Of a stretch of DNA of 32,761 bases, positions 7,378 to 14,550 are shown one piece after another. Origin of the DNA: Streptomyces violaceorubidus (GTDB lineage Bacteria > Actinomycetota > Actinomycetes > Streptomycetales > Streptomycetaceae); assembly GCF_000717995.1 (NCBI RefSeq), contig NZ_JODM01000044.1:1-32761 (forward strand). The letters run 5' to 3'. The position numbers were made by a program, and so were the translations under genes. Each line of letters begins with the position of its first letter. Within the stretch, counting starts at the first letter, position 1. The notes beneath the pieces are model-generated. The model was not told the DNA's origin, did not search any database, and saw only the letters and a list, made by a program, of their open reading frames with translations.

Positions 7378-9042
7378 TCATCCGGCCCGGCGGTGCTGTT
7401 TGGGACGAGATCGTTTCTCGACGTACATCCGTTCGTCAGCCGACTTCAGGACTTCGTCCGCCGTCATGCCGCAGTGGGCCCAGCCGATGCCGAAACTGGC
7501 GCCCACGCGGACGGCCCGTCCCTCGGCCCGGATCGGCTGGATGATCTCGCCCCGCAGCCGTACGGCGAGGTCCTCGGCGTCGGCCCGACCGAGGCCGTTG
7601 GCGAGGATCACGAACTCGTCGCCGCCGAGCCGGGCCACCGTGTCGCCGTCGCGGACGCCGCCGCTGAGCCGCCGGGCGACCTCGATCAGCACGGCGTCGC
7701 CCGCGTTGTGCCCGAACCGGTCGTTGATCGACTTGAAGCCGTCCAGGTCGCAGAAGAGGACCGCGAGCCCCTTGGTGCCGTCGTCGCGCCCGTCCTCGGG
7801 GGCCACGGCGTGCACGTGGTGGTCGAAGGCGCCGTACGGCTCGGCGGCGGCGGAGAAGTCGAAGGTGTGGCCGCCGGAGTCGAACACGGCGGAGTGCCCG
7901 TAGGCGGCGTCCATGGCGTCGGCCACCGCCGTGTGCGAGGACTGCGGGCGCTGGCACAGCCGGGCGGCGAGGCGGGAGCGCAGCTCGGCGCTGTTCGGCA
8001 GGCCGGTGAGCGAGTCGTGGGAGGCGCGGTGGGCGAGCTGGAGCTCGCGGCGCTTGCGCTCCTCTATGTCCTCGACGTGGGTGAGCAGGAAGCGCGGCCC
8101 GTCGGCGGCGTCGGCGACGACGCTGTTGCGCAGCGAGACCCAGACGTAGGTGCCGTCGCGGCGGCCCAGGCGCAGCTCGGCCCGGCCGCCCTCGGCGGAG
8201 GTGCGCAGCAGGGTGCCGAGGTCCTCGGGGTGCACCAGGTCGGAGAAGGCGTAGCGGCGCATCGCGGAGGCGCGGCGGCCCAGCAGGCGGCACAGCGCGT
8301 CGTTGGTGCGCAGGATGCGGCCGTGCTGGTCGCCGCCCATCTCGGCGATGGCCATCCCGGAGGGGGCGTACTCGAAGGCCTGGCGGAAGCTCTCCTCGCT
8401 GGCCCGCAGCGCCTGCTGGTCGCGCTCCAGGCGGACCAGGGCGCGCTGCATGTTGGAGCGGAGCCGGGCGTTGCTGATCGCGATGGCGGCCTGGAAGGCG
8501 TACATCTGCAAAGCCTCGCGGCCCCAGGCGCCGGGGCGGCGGCCGTTGCGCGGGCGGTCCACGGACAGGACGCCGATCAGCTCGCCGCTGTTGCCCGCGC
8601 CCTGCGGGCCCGGCGCGTACATCGGGGCGAAGAGCCGGTCCGAGGGGTGCCACTCGTCCTCGAAGCGGGGCGCGGGCCCGTCGGTGTACCACTGCGGGAC
8701 GTCGTCGTCGTCGAGGACCCAGCCCTCGGTGTGGGGTATGAAGATCAGGTCGCCCCACTGCTCGCCCATGTTCAGGCGCCGGTCCCAGGACTCGCGGGAG
8801 CCCGAGCGGCCGGTGATGAGCGCCTCGGCGGCCGGGTTGCCCGCGAGGGCGGCGACGACGAGATCACCGTCGGGACCGACCAGGTTGACGCACGCCAGCT
8901 CGTAGTTGAGGGCCTGGACGACGCCGTCGGCGACGGCCTGGAGGGTGTCGGCCAGGCTGCGCGCCTTGTTCATGTCGGCCATGGCCTGGTGCAGTTGCCT
9001 CAGGGACGCCAGGCGGACATAGGGCTCCGAGTCGGTCTCCAT
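7378..9042 (-). CDS. cdgB: Diguanylate cyclase CdgB (GAF-PAS-GGDEF)
   Basis: The 554-residue cytoplasmic protein has a GAF-like sensor (about 28-195), a PAS/PAC domain (about 216-330, ending H-V-E-D-I-E-E-R-K) and a GGDEF domain (about 340-550). The active-site motif G-G-D-E-F is intact at 473-477. An allosteric inhibitory R-x-x-D is also intact (R-D-G-D, 464-467), exactly five residues before it, so the enzyme should make c-di-GMP from two GTP and be product-inhibited. A stretch of roughly 55 residues (about 368-423), rich in His, Asp and Gly, interrupts the GGDEF domain between its first helix and the F-C-D-L-D-G-F-K metal-binding strand. Domain order and neighbours match CdgB (SCO4281), a BldD-controlled cyclase affecting development. 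The ATG start is at 9042. No EAL domain is present. Confidence 0.92.
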   Translation of the reverse strand: METDSEPYVRLASLRQLHQAMADMNKARSLADTLQAVADGVVQALNYELACVNLVGPDGDLVVAALAGNPAAEALITGRSGSRESWDRRLNMGEQWGDLIFIPHTEGWVLDDDDVPQWYTDGPAPRFEDEWHPSDRLFAPMYAPGPQGAGNSGELIGVLSVDRPRNGRRPGAWGREALQMYAFQAAIAISNARLRSNMQRALVRLERDQQALRASEESFRQAFEYAPSGMAIAEMGGDQHGRILRTNDALCRLLGRRASAMRRYAFSDLVHPEDLGTLLRTSAEGGRAELRLGRRDGTYVWVSLRNSVVADAADGPRFLLTHVEDIEERKRRELQLAHRASHDSLTGLPNSAELRSRLAARLCQRPQSSHTAVADAMDAAYGHSAVFDSGGHTFDFSAAAEPYGAFDHHVHAVAPEDGRDDGTKGLAVLFCDLDGFKSINDRFGHNAGDAVLIEVARRLSGGVRDGDTVARLGGDEFVILANGLGRADAEDLAVRLRGEIIQPIRAEGRAVRVGASFGIGWAHCGMTADEVLKSADERMYVEKRSRPKQHRRAG

Positions 9043-9366
9043 GCTCGCCCTCCCCCCGAGACCTCGCAGTGAATCAAGGGTTCTCTTCGGCGCCTTTACT
9101 GATGGTGCCCTTGCAGGTTCCCCGCCACTGAATCACAGCGCGCTCCCCACTCGGTACACAGGGTCAACAATTACCGCTCCTTGTGACTCAAGTCACAGCG
9201 AAACGTGAACAATTGAGTGGGGATTCCGGGTTTTCCGCCGGGGTTCCCTGTGCGTTTACCGAACGCGAAGTCCGTCGGTATGCGCGCGTCTCCTCCCGTG
9301 GTCCTAGGTCCCGGTTGGGACCGGGGCCCGATGCCCCGCCCACGCCCCGGAGATTAGCGTGGCGGG
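9043..9366. promoter_or_regulatory. Regulatory gap between cdgB and the flavin reductase gene
   Basis: This 324-base divergent region has no convincing gene. Its composition is clearly less GC-rich than the flanks (for example ACAATTACC and GAACAATTGAG around 9168-9215). It holds the BldD-type box described separately. Near its right end, ATTAGCGT lies just before the GTG of the flavin reductase gene and could be the -10 of a leaderless promoter. Confidence 0.5.
9183..9196. promoter_or_regulatory. BldD-type operator upstream of cdgB
   Basis: GTGACTCAAGTCAC is an inverted repeat (GTGACT-CA-AGTCAC) that fits the BldD pattern GTGA-N6-TCAC exactly. It lies 141 bases upstream of the cdgB start and 171 bases from the flavin reductase start. 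BldD, dimerised by c-di-GMP, represses developmental genes including cdgB in S. coelicolor, so a site here closes a feedback loop between enzyme product and its own repressor. Confidence 0.72.
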
Positions 9367-9975
9367 GTGCCGAACACTCCGTCTCTCACGTATCCCGGGT
9401 CTTCCGCGACCCCCGCGTCCCCGTTGCCCACGCCCGCCTCCGGGCATGCTGAGGGGGTGAGCAACGAGGAGTTCCGTGCCGCCATGTCCCGGCTGGCCTC
9501 GGGCGTGGTCCTGGTGACCGCGCAGGAGCCGCCGCTGGATCCCGACGACCCGCTGGCGCCGGGCGGCGAGGACGTCGGGATGACGGCCACCGCCTTCATG
9601 TCGGTGTCCCTGGACCCGCCGCTGGTCCTGGTCGGTCTGCGCGAGGGCTCCCGCATGGACGACCTGCTGGCCGAGCAGCCCCTGTGGGCGGTCTCCGTCC
9701 TCACCGAGAGCCAGCGGCACATCGCGGGGCGCTTCGCGATGAAGGGCCGCGTCAGCGACCGCCTCCTGTTCGCGGACATCCCGTACGTGCGGGGCGAGGC
9801 GACCGGTGCGCCCCTGGCGGGCGGGGCCCTGGCGACCCTGGAGTGCCGCACCGAGCAGCGGGTGCCGGCCGGCGACCACACCCTGGTGATCGGACGGGTC
9901 CTGACCGCCGCGCTGCCCAGCGCGGACGGGGGCCCGCTGACGTACTTCCGGGGCCGGTACCGGCAGCTGGGCTGA
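9367..9975 (+). CDS. Flavin reductase family protein (FMN-binding split barrel)
   Basis: The product (202 residues from GTG 9367) carries the flavin reductase-like domain: R-L-A-S-G-V-V-L-V-T, then G-M-T-A-T-A-F-M-S-V-S-L-D-P-P-L-V-L-V, a typical FMN phosphate-binding strand-turn, then W-A-V-S-V-L and a late D-H-T-L-V-I-G-R-V segment. Family members reduce FMN with NAD(P)H, often for a partner monooxygenase, or bind flavin for another oxidoreductase; no partner is adjacent. The first 30 residues are Pro, Ser and Thr-rich and are not part of the domain. The GTG at 9457 (S-N-E-E-F) is therefore a serious alternative start and gives 172 residues. A possible -10 close to 9367 favours a leaderless long form. 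Confidence 0.82.
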   Translation: MPNTPSLTYPGSSATPASPLPTPASGHAEGVSNEEFRAAMSRLASGVVLVTAQEPPLDPDDPLAPGGEDVGMTATAFMSVSLDPPLVLVGLREGSRMDDLLAEQPLWAVSVLTESQRHIAGRFAMKGRVSDRLLFADIPYVRGEATGAPLAGGALATLECRTEQRVPAGDHTLVIGRVLTAALPSADGGPLTYFRGRYRQLG

Positions 9976-10023
9976 GCGGTGATCCGCTCGTCCGGCGGGC
10001 GGGCACCTGCCTAGGGTGCGCGC

Positions 10024-10494
10024 ATGACGACCGGCAGCACGCCCCGCCTGGAGAAGATCACCCCCGCGAACATCGAGGCCGCCCTCGCCCTACGGGTGCG
10101 CCCGGAGCAGGAGTTCGCCGTCTCCCCGGTGGTGAAGTCCCTCGCCGAGGCCTACGTCCACCCCGAGAAGGCCTGGCCCCGGCTGATCGTCGACGGCGAC
10201 CGCCCCGTCGGCTTCCTCATGGGCTTCTTCGGCGTCGACTGGTACGACGACGGCAGCGCCCTGCGCTCCGGCCTGTGGCGGCTGAACATCGCCGCCGAGG
10301 AGCAGGGCCGGGGGTACGGCCGCTTCGCCGTGGCGTCGGTGGCCGCCGAGGTCCGGCGCCGCGGCGGCACGGAGTGCTTCGTCACCTGGCGTCCCGGCGA
10401 GCACGGTCCCGAGAACTTCTACCTGGCACTCGGCTTCCGCCCGAACGGGGAGAAGGCCGGGGCGGAAACGGTCGGCGTGCTGGAGCTGGACTGA
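10024..10494 (+). CDS. GNAT-family N-acetyltransferase
   Basis: This 156-residue protein has the GNAT fold. It contains P-V-G-F-L-M-G-F-F followed by the core strand R-L-N-I-A-A and the acetyl-CoA pyrophosphate loop E-E-Q-G-R-G-Y-G-R-F (Q/R-x-x-G-x-G/A type). A C-terminal F-Y-L-A-L-G-F-R-P-N-G-E motif resembles spermidine/spermine and small-amine acetyltransferases. The substrate cannot be assigned. TAGGGT lies eight bases before the ATG and there is no ribosome site, which suggests a leaderless transcript. It follows the flavin reductase gene by 48 bases on the same strand but probably has its own promoter, and it converges with the ArfB-like gene. Confidence 0.85.
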   Translation: MTTGSTPRLEKITPANIEAALALRVRPEQEFAVSPVVKSLAEAYVHPEKAWPRLIVDGDRPVGFLMGFFGVDWYDDGSALRSGLWRLNIAAEEQGRGYGRFAVASVAAEVRRRGGTECFVTWRPGEHGPENFYLALGFRPNGEKAGAETVGVLELD

Positions 10495-10509
10495 CAAGGA
10501 CCCTCCCGG

Positions 10510-10947
10510 TCAGTCCCAGTCCCGCGCGGAGCGGGCCCGCTTGGTCTGCGAGTGCTGCTTCTTCTCCCGCAGCCGCCGTTCGTTGATGCCGCGCGGGATG
10601 CGGGTCGGCCTGCGGGGCCGGGGCGGGGGCGCGGTGGCCTCGGCGAGGAGGGCGGCGAGGCGGACGGCGGCGGTCTCGCGGTTGCGCCACTGGGAGCGGT
10701 GCTCGGAGGCGCGGACGGAGATGACGCCGTCGATCAGCCGACCGGACAGCCGCTCCAGCGCCCGCTGCTTCCACACCTCGGGCAGGGCCTCGGTGCGGGC
10801 GAGGTCGAAGCGCAGGTCGACCTGGGTGTCGACGGCGTTCACGTTCGCACCGCCGGGCCCCGAGGAACGGGAGAAGCGCCAGACCAGCTCGGCCTCGGGC
10901 AGACAGACGGAGCCGCGGATGACATGGGGACCGGACATGCCGTCCAT
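10510..10947 (-). CDS. ArfB/YaeJ-type peptidyl-tRNA hydrolase homologue with GGA instead of GGQ
   Basis: The 145-residue product is a class I release-factor catalytic-domain protein of the ArfB (YaeJ) type, which normally rescues stalled ribosomes by hydrolysing peptidyl-tRNA. The domain is clear from F-S-R-S-S-G-P-G-G followed by N-V-N-A-V-D-T and R-F-D-L. A basic tail ([17 protein letters not shown]) is the part that enters the mRNA channel in ArfB. The catalytic glutamine of GGQ is replaced by alanine here (codon GCG at about 10848-10850), which would remove normal hydrolase activity. The ATG at 10947 has a GAAGGGAA ribosome site; upstream ATG (10995) and internal ATG (10938) are alternatives. 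It converges with the GNAT gene and is divergent from terD. Confidence 0.8.
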   Translation of the reverse strand: MDGMSGPHVIRGSVCLPEAELVWRFSRSSGPGGANVNAVDTQVDLRFDLARTEALPEVWKQRALERLSGRLIDGVISVRASEHRSQWRNRETAAVRLAALLAEATAPPPRPRRPTRIPRGINERRLREKKQHSQTKRARSARDWD

Positions 10948-11103
10948 GTTCCCTTCCCGAACGGCTCGCGTCACCCCAATATCCTGGCTCCGCACTCGGT
11001 AAAGAAAGTAAAGCGAGGCGGAACCTTGCGGACCCCTCTAGACGTTCATGGTGGTAGCTGTAGCTTTCTTGCCGTACGTAAACGAGGGAAGGGACTCCCA
11101 ACA

Positions 11104-11679
11104 ATGGCTGTAAGCCTGTCCAAGGGTGGCAACGTCTCGCTCACCAAGGAGGCTCCGGGCCTGACCGAAGTCACCGTGGGGCTCGGCTGGGACGTCCGCA
11201 CCACCACCGGTACCGACTTCGACCTCGACGCCTCCGCGATCGCGGTCAACACGCAGGGCAAGGTCTACTCCGACGCCCACTTCGTCTTCTTCAACAACAA
11301 GCAGACGCCGGACAACACGATCGTCCACACCGGTGACAACCGCACCGGCGAGGGCGCCGGCGACGACGAGGCGATCAACGTCAACCTGGCCGGCCTGCCG
11401 GCCGACATCGACAAGATCGTCTTCCCGGTCTCGATCTACGACGCGGAGAACCGCTCGCAGAACTTCGGCCAGGTGCGCAACGCCTACATCCGCATCGTCA
11501 ACCAGGCCGGCGGCGCCGAGATCGCCCGCTACGACCTGTCCGAGGACGCGGCCACCGAGACCGCCATGGTCTTCGGCGAGCTGTACCGCAACGGCGCCGA
11601 GTGGAAGTTCCGCGCCGTCGGCCAGGGTTACGCCTCGGGCCTGGTGGGCATCGCCCAGGACTTCGGCGTGAACGTCTGA
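11104..11679 (+). CDS. terD: TerD-family calcium-binding stress protein
   Basis: The protein has 191 residues, the usual TerD length, and the full domain: [32 protein letters not shown] and [14 protein letters not shown]. The acidic clusters (D-F-D-L-D, G-D-N and G-D-D-E) are the calcium ligands of the family. TerD proteins are linked to tellurite and oxidative stress resistance and, in Streptomyces, to calcium homeostasis and differentiation. The gene stands alone, without a ter operon. The ATG is preceded by a GGGAAGGGA ribosome site. An AT-richer gap (10948-11103) shared with the ArfB-like gene should hold its promoter. Corresponds to SCO4277. Confidence 0.92.
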   Translation: MAVSLSKGGNVSLTKEAPGLTEVTVGLGWDVRTTTGTDFDLDASAIAVNTQGKVYSDAHFVFFNNKQTPDNTIVHTGDNRTGEGAGDDEAINVNLAGLPADIDKIVFPVSIYDAENRSQNFGQVRNAYIRIVNQAGGAEIARYDLSEDAATETAMVFGELYRNGAEWKFRAVGQGYASGLVGIAQDFGVNV

Positions 11680-11705
11680 CGTTCACCACCCGTTCGTTCC
11701 GTACG

Positions 11706-11737
11706 AAGGCCCCCCGGACGTCCGGCCGGGGGGCCTT
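11706..11737. terminator. Strong bidirectional hairpin terminator after terD and senR
   Basis: AAGGCCCCCCGG and CCGGGGGGCCTT form a perfect 12-bp stem with an 8-base loop. It lies 27 bases past the terD stop and 10 bases past the convergent senR stop, so it should end both transcripts. The A/T ends give a short U-tract in each direction. Confidence 0.88.
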
Positions 11738-11746
11738 CCGCGTCCC

Positions 11747-12400
11747 TCACGGCAGCAGCCGCTGCTCCTTGGCCACCGCGACCGCGCCCGCGCGGGTGTC
11801 GACGCCGAGCTTGTCGTAGATGCGCCGCAGATGCGTCTTCACGGTGGCCTCGCTGATGAACAGGGCGCGGGCGATCTCCCGGTTGCCGAGACCGGTGGCG
11901 AGCTGGGCCAGGATGTCGCGCTCGCGGTTGGTGAGGGCGGGGCGCGGCTTGCGGAGGTTGGCCATGACCCGGCCCGCGACCGGCCCGGACAGCGCCGTAC
12001 GGCCCTGGGCGGCGGCGTGGATGGCGGCGAACAGCTCCTCGGGGCGTTCCGCCTTCAGCAGGTAGCCGGTCGCGCCGGCCTCGATGGCGCGGGTGATGTC
12101 GGCGTCGGTGTCGTACGTGGTCAGCACGAGCACGTACGGCGCGCGGCCGGTGCCCGCGGTGAGGCGGCGGGTGGTCTCCACGCCGTCGATGCCCGCGCCG
12201 AGCTGAAGGTCCATCAGGACGACGTCCGGCGCCAGCCGCGCGGCGAGCGCGAGCGCCTCCTCGCCGGTGCCCGCCTCGCCGACCACCTCGATGCCGGGGG
12301 CGCTGTCGAGCAGGGCGAGCAGACCGGCACGTACGACGACGTGGTCGTCGCAGACCAGGATGCGCACGGGGGCGGGCCCGCCGTCTGCCGGGTCGGTCAT
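11747..12400 (-). CDS. senR: NarL/LuxR-type response regulator SenR
   Basis: The 217-residue cytoplasmic regulator has a receiver domain (about 12-130) with acidic pair Asp18-Asp19, phospho-acceptor Asp64 in V-L-M-D-L-Q-L, switch Thr94-Thr95 and Lys116. A LuxR-type helix-turn-helix follows at about 153-212 (L-T-N-R-E-R-D-I-L, then E-A-T-V-K-T-H-L-R-R-I). It overlaps the senS stop by four bases (ATGA) and has an AGGAGG ribosome site, so the kinase and regulator are coupled. With HbpS divergently encoded next door, it is the redox/haem-responsive SenS-SenR system described in Streptomyces reticuli. That identification rests on order plus HbpS similarity recalled from memory. Counterpart of SCO4276. 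Confidence 0.85.
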   Translation of the reverse strand: MTDPADGGPAPVRILVCDDHVVVRAGLLALLDSAPGIEVVGEAGTGEEALALAARLAPDVVLMDLQLGAGIDGVETTRRLTAGTGRAPYVLVLTTYDTDADITRAIEAGATGYLLKAERPEELFAAIHAAAQGRTALSGPVAGRVMANLRKPRPALTNRERDILAQLATGLGNREIARALFISEATVKTHLRRIYDKLGVDTRAGAVAVAKEQRLLP

Positions 12401-13650
12401 CGGGGTGCCTCCTGCGGGTCGGCCGGATCTGCCGGGTCGGTTCGGGGCGGGTCCAGGGGCACGGCGGCGGACAGGGCGGTGCCCTCGCCGGGCGCGGACT
12501 CGACGGTCAGGGTGCCGCCCAGCTGGCGCAACCGGGCGTGCATGGCGGGCAGTCCGTGTCCGCGCATCCCGGCGGGGGCGTCGGAGCGCTCGGCCGGGTC
12601 GAAGCCGTGCCCGTCGTCGGTGACGTCCAGGACGACCTCGTCGTCGAGGAGGGTGAGGCTGAGCGCGGCGGTGGACGCGCCCGCGTGCTCCCGGACGTTG
12701 GCCAGCGCGCCCTGGGCGACGCGCAGCAGGGCCGACTGGACGCGGCCGGGCAGCGGCGGGACGCGGGTGCCGTCCTCGACGTGGACGCGGACGGTGAGGT
12801 GGTCGTCGGACTCCCGCGCGGCCAGGGCCCGCAGCGCCGCCTCCAGGCCGCCGCCGCGGGCGAGGTCGGCCGGGGCCAGGTCGTGGACGAAGCGGCGGGC
12901 CTCGGCCAGGTTGTGCTCGGCGACGGAGGCGGCGCGCCGGACGTGGGCGCGGGCCTTGCCCGGGTCGGACTCCCAGACGCGCTCGGCGGCCTGGAGCAGC
13001 ATCCGCTGGCTGGACAGGCCCTGGGCGAGGCTGTCGTGGATCTCCATGGAGAGCCGCTGGCGCTCGGCGAGGGTGCCCTCGCGGCGTTCGGAGGCGGCGA
13101 GTTCGCGGCGGGTGCGGATCAGGTCGTCGATCAGGGCGCGCTGCCGGGCGGCCTGCCGTTCGGTGTGCAGGAACACGGCCGCGGCGATGGCGGCGACGGC
13201 CGGCGGGGCGAGCAGCAGGTTCGGGTCGAAGCCCCCCGCGAGCCGCAGCTGCGCGGCCACGACGAACACCGTCAGGACGGTGACCAGGACGAGCGCCGCC
13301 CGGGCGGGCAGGGTGCGCAGGCCGGTGTAGAAGAGGGGCACCGCGCACCAGGCGAAGCTGGGCGCCAGCACGACCAGCACCATCCACACCACGACGACCG
13401 GCCCCAGCCAGGCCAGGCGCCGCCGGGCGGGCGGGACGGCGGGAGCGGCGGGAGCGGGCCCGCTCAGGACGGGGCCGAGCAGGTGCAGCACGGCGAGGGC
13501 GAGGGACAGGGCGAGGACCCACGGGGTGCGGGGCTCCCCGGGATGGCGCAGCAGGAAGCGGGCCAGGGCACCGCCGAGCAGCAGGAAGAACGCCACGTGC
13601 ATGACGGCTCCGAGCCACCGGGTGTCCGGGTGGTCGTACGGCTTCGGCAT
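12397..13650 (-). CDS. senS: Sensor histidine kinase SenS
   Basis: The 417-residue membrane kinase begins with about five hydrophobic segments (around 14-34, 42-63, 80-111, 118-136 and 145-161). The dimerisation/phosphoacceptor domain of the HisKA_3 type follows, with His205 in M-E-I-H-D-S-L-A-Q-G-L. The ATPase domain shows N-box Asn318 (L-A-N-V-R-E-H-A) and G1 box D-D-G-H-G-F at 345-350, then G-H-G-L-P-A-M. The C-terminal tail is Pro and Asp-rich with a D-P-A-D-P-A-D-P repeat. External loops are short, so sensing probably depends on a partner protein, as reported for S. reticuli SenS with extracellular HbpS. The ATG at 13650 has an AAGGAGG ribosome site. It is divergent from hbpS. Counterpart of SCO4275. 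Confidence 0.87.
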   Translation of the reverse strand: MPKPYDHPDTRWLGAVMHVAFFLLLGGALARFLLRHPGEPRTPWVLALSLALAVLHLLGPVLSGPAPAAPAVPPARRRLAWLGPVVVVWMVLVVLAPSFAWCAVPLFYTGLRTLPARAALVLVTVLTVFVVAAQLRLAGGFDPNLLLAPPAVAAIAAAVFLHTERQAARQRALIDDLIRTRRELAASERREGTLAERQRLSMEIHDSLAQGLSSQRMLLQAAERVWESDPGKARAHVRRAASVAEHNLAEARRFVHDLAPADLARGGGLEAALRALAARESDDHLTVRVHVEDGTRVPPLPGRVQSALLRVAQGALANVREHAGASTAALSLTLLDDEVVLDVTDDGHGFDPAERSDAPAGMRGHGLPAMHARLRQLGGTLTVESAPGEGTALSAAVPLDPPRTDPADPADPQEAPR

Positions 13651-13788
13651 CCGTCACCCGCCTCCTTCCGCCCGTCTCTCCTGCCGCGCTGCTCTCCAAC
13701 GTGCCGCAGAAGACCGCTGAGCTGCGCGAACACTCCCATGGTGCCCTCTTCGGACGTCTGGTGGGTCAACCGATCGGACGACCCGGCC

Positions 13789-13828
13789 GTCGCCCGTTCC
13801 GTCGCCCACGAGCAGCCGGAACGGCGAC
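13789..13828. promoter_or_regulatory. Inverted repeat in the senS-hbpS divergent region
   Basis: GTCGCCCGTTCC (13789-13800) and GGAACGGCGAC (13818-13828) are near-perfect inverted copies separated by 17 bases, 72 bases upstream of the hbpS start. SenR is known to bind upstream of hbpS and its own operon in S. reticuli, so this is a candidate operator. I have not matched it to the published SenR site. Confidence 0.35.
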
Positions 13829-13899
13829 CGCGCGCCCCCGGTGCGGGCCGGAGAGTGGAGAGCACGAACCGACCGTCCCACCCGGAGGAGCAGACCATC

Positions 13900-14469
13900 A
13901 TGAAGAAGACCCTCTCCCGTCGTGCCCGCGTCGCCACCGGCGGTGCCGTGCTCGCCGCCGTCGCCGCCGGCACCTTCGGCACGGTGGCGGCGAACGCCTC
14001 CGCGCCCGAGGCCGCCCAGGACTCCGCGGTGTCCGCCGCTCCCGCCGCCGCGGCCGGCAAGCGCGACACCACCACCTCCACGCACCTGACGATCGACGCC
14101 GCCACCAAGGCCGCGCAGGCCGCGCTGAAGGCCGCCGAGAAGGAGGGCCAGCGGGTCACGGTCGCGGTCGTCGACCGCAACGGCAACACGATCCTCACCC
14201 TGCGCGGTGACGGCGCCGGTCCGCAGTCCTACGAGTCGGCGGAGCGGAAGGCGTACACGGCCGTCTCCTGGAACGCTCCGACCAGCGAGCTGGAGGGCCG
14301 TCTGGAGAACGCCCCGAACCTGAAGGACATCCCGGGCACGCTGTTCCTCGGCGGCGGTGTCCCGGTCACCGCGGGCAAGGCGCCGATCGCCGGTATCGGT
14401 GTCGCGGGTGCGCCGTCCGGCACCCTCGACGAGAAGTTCGCCCAGGCCGGTGCGGCGACGCTGAACTGA
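13900..14469 (+). CDS. hbpS: Secreted haem-binding/degrading protein HbpS (GlcG/DUF336 family)
   Basis: The 189-residue product starts with a classical signal peptide (M-K-K-T-L-S-R-R-A-R, hydrophobic core, probable cleavage after A-A-N-A). The mature part has the GlcG/HbpS-like domain: L-T-I-D-A-A-T-K-A-A, V-A-V-V-D-R-N-G-N, A-E-R-K-A-Y-T-A-V-S-W and I-P-G-T-L-F-L-G-G-G-V-P-V. An E-x-x-E motif (E-S-A-E) is in the position where S. reticuli HbpS carries its iron-binding Glu residues. HbpS binds haem and iron outside the cell and modulates SenS autophosphorylation under oxidative stress. The ATG at 13900 has a GGAGGAG ribosome site. It is divergent from senS-senR, which supports the assignment. 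A longer open frame upstream is only a GC-rich shadow of senS. Confidence 0.9.
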   Translation: MKKTLSRRARVATGGAVLAAVAAGTFGTVAANASAPEAAQDSAVSAAPAAAAGKRDTTTSTHLTIDAATKAAQAALKAAEKEGQRVTVAVVDRNGNTILTLRGDGAGPQSYESAERKAYTAVSWNAPTSELEGRLENAPNLKDIPGTLFLGGGVPVTAGKAPIAGIGVAGAPSGTLDEKFAQAGAATLN

Positions 14470-14514
14470 TCCGGGGCCGACGGCTCTCAGCCGGTCCCAA
14501 GAGGCCGCCCCCAC

Positions 14515-14536
14515 GGGCGTTTCACGTGAAACGCCC
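14515..14536. other. parS: parS centromere site (perfect 14-bp match) inside a 22-bp palindrome
   Basis: GTTTCACGTGAAAC at 14519-14532 is identical to the parS consensus bound by ParB in Streptomyces. Flanking GGGC and GCCC bases extend it to a perfect 22-bp palindrome. It sits between the hbpS stop (14469) and the metallopeptidase start (14551). Streptomyces chromosomes carry many parS sites concentrated around oriC, so this one marks part of the origin-side segregation region or an outlying copy. It may also fold as an RNA hairpin ending hbpS transcription. Confidence 0.88.
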
Positions 14537-14550
14537 CATAGGATCACGTC

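Noticed and set aside
10948..11103. Small RNA or riboswitch upstream of terD
   Set aside because: The region is AT-richer but I could not fold a known riboswitch; a divergent promoter region explains it.
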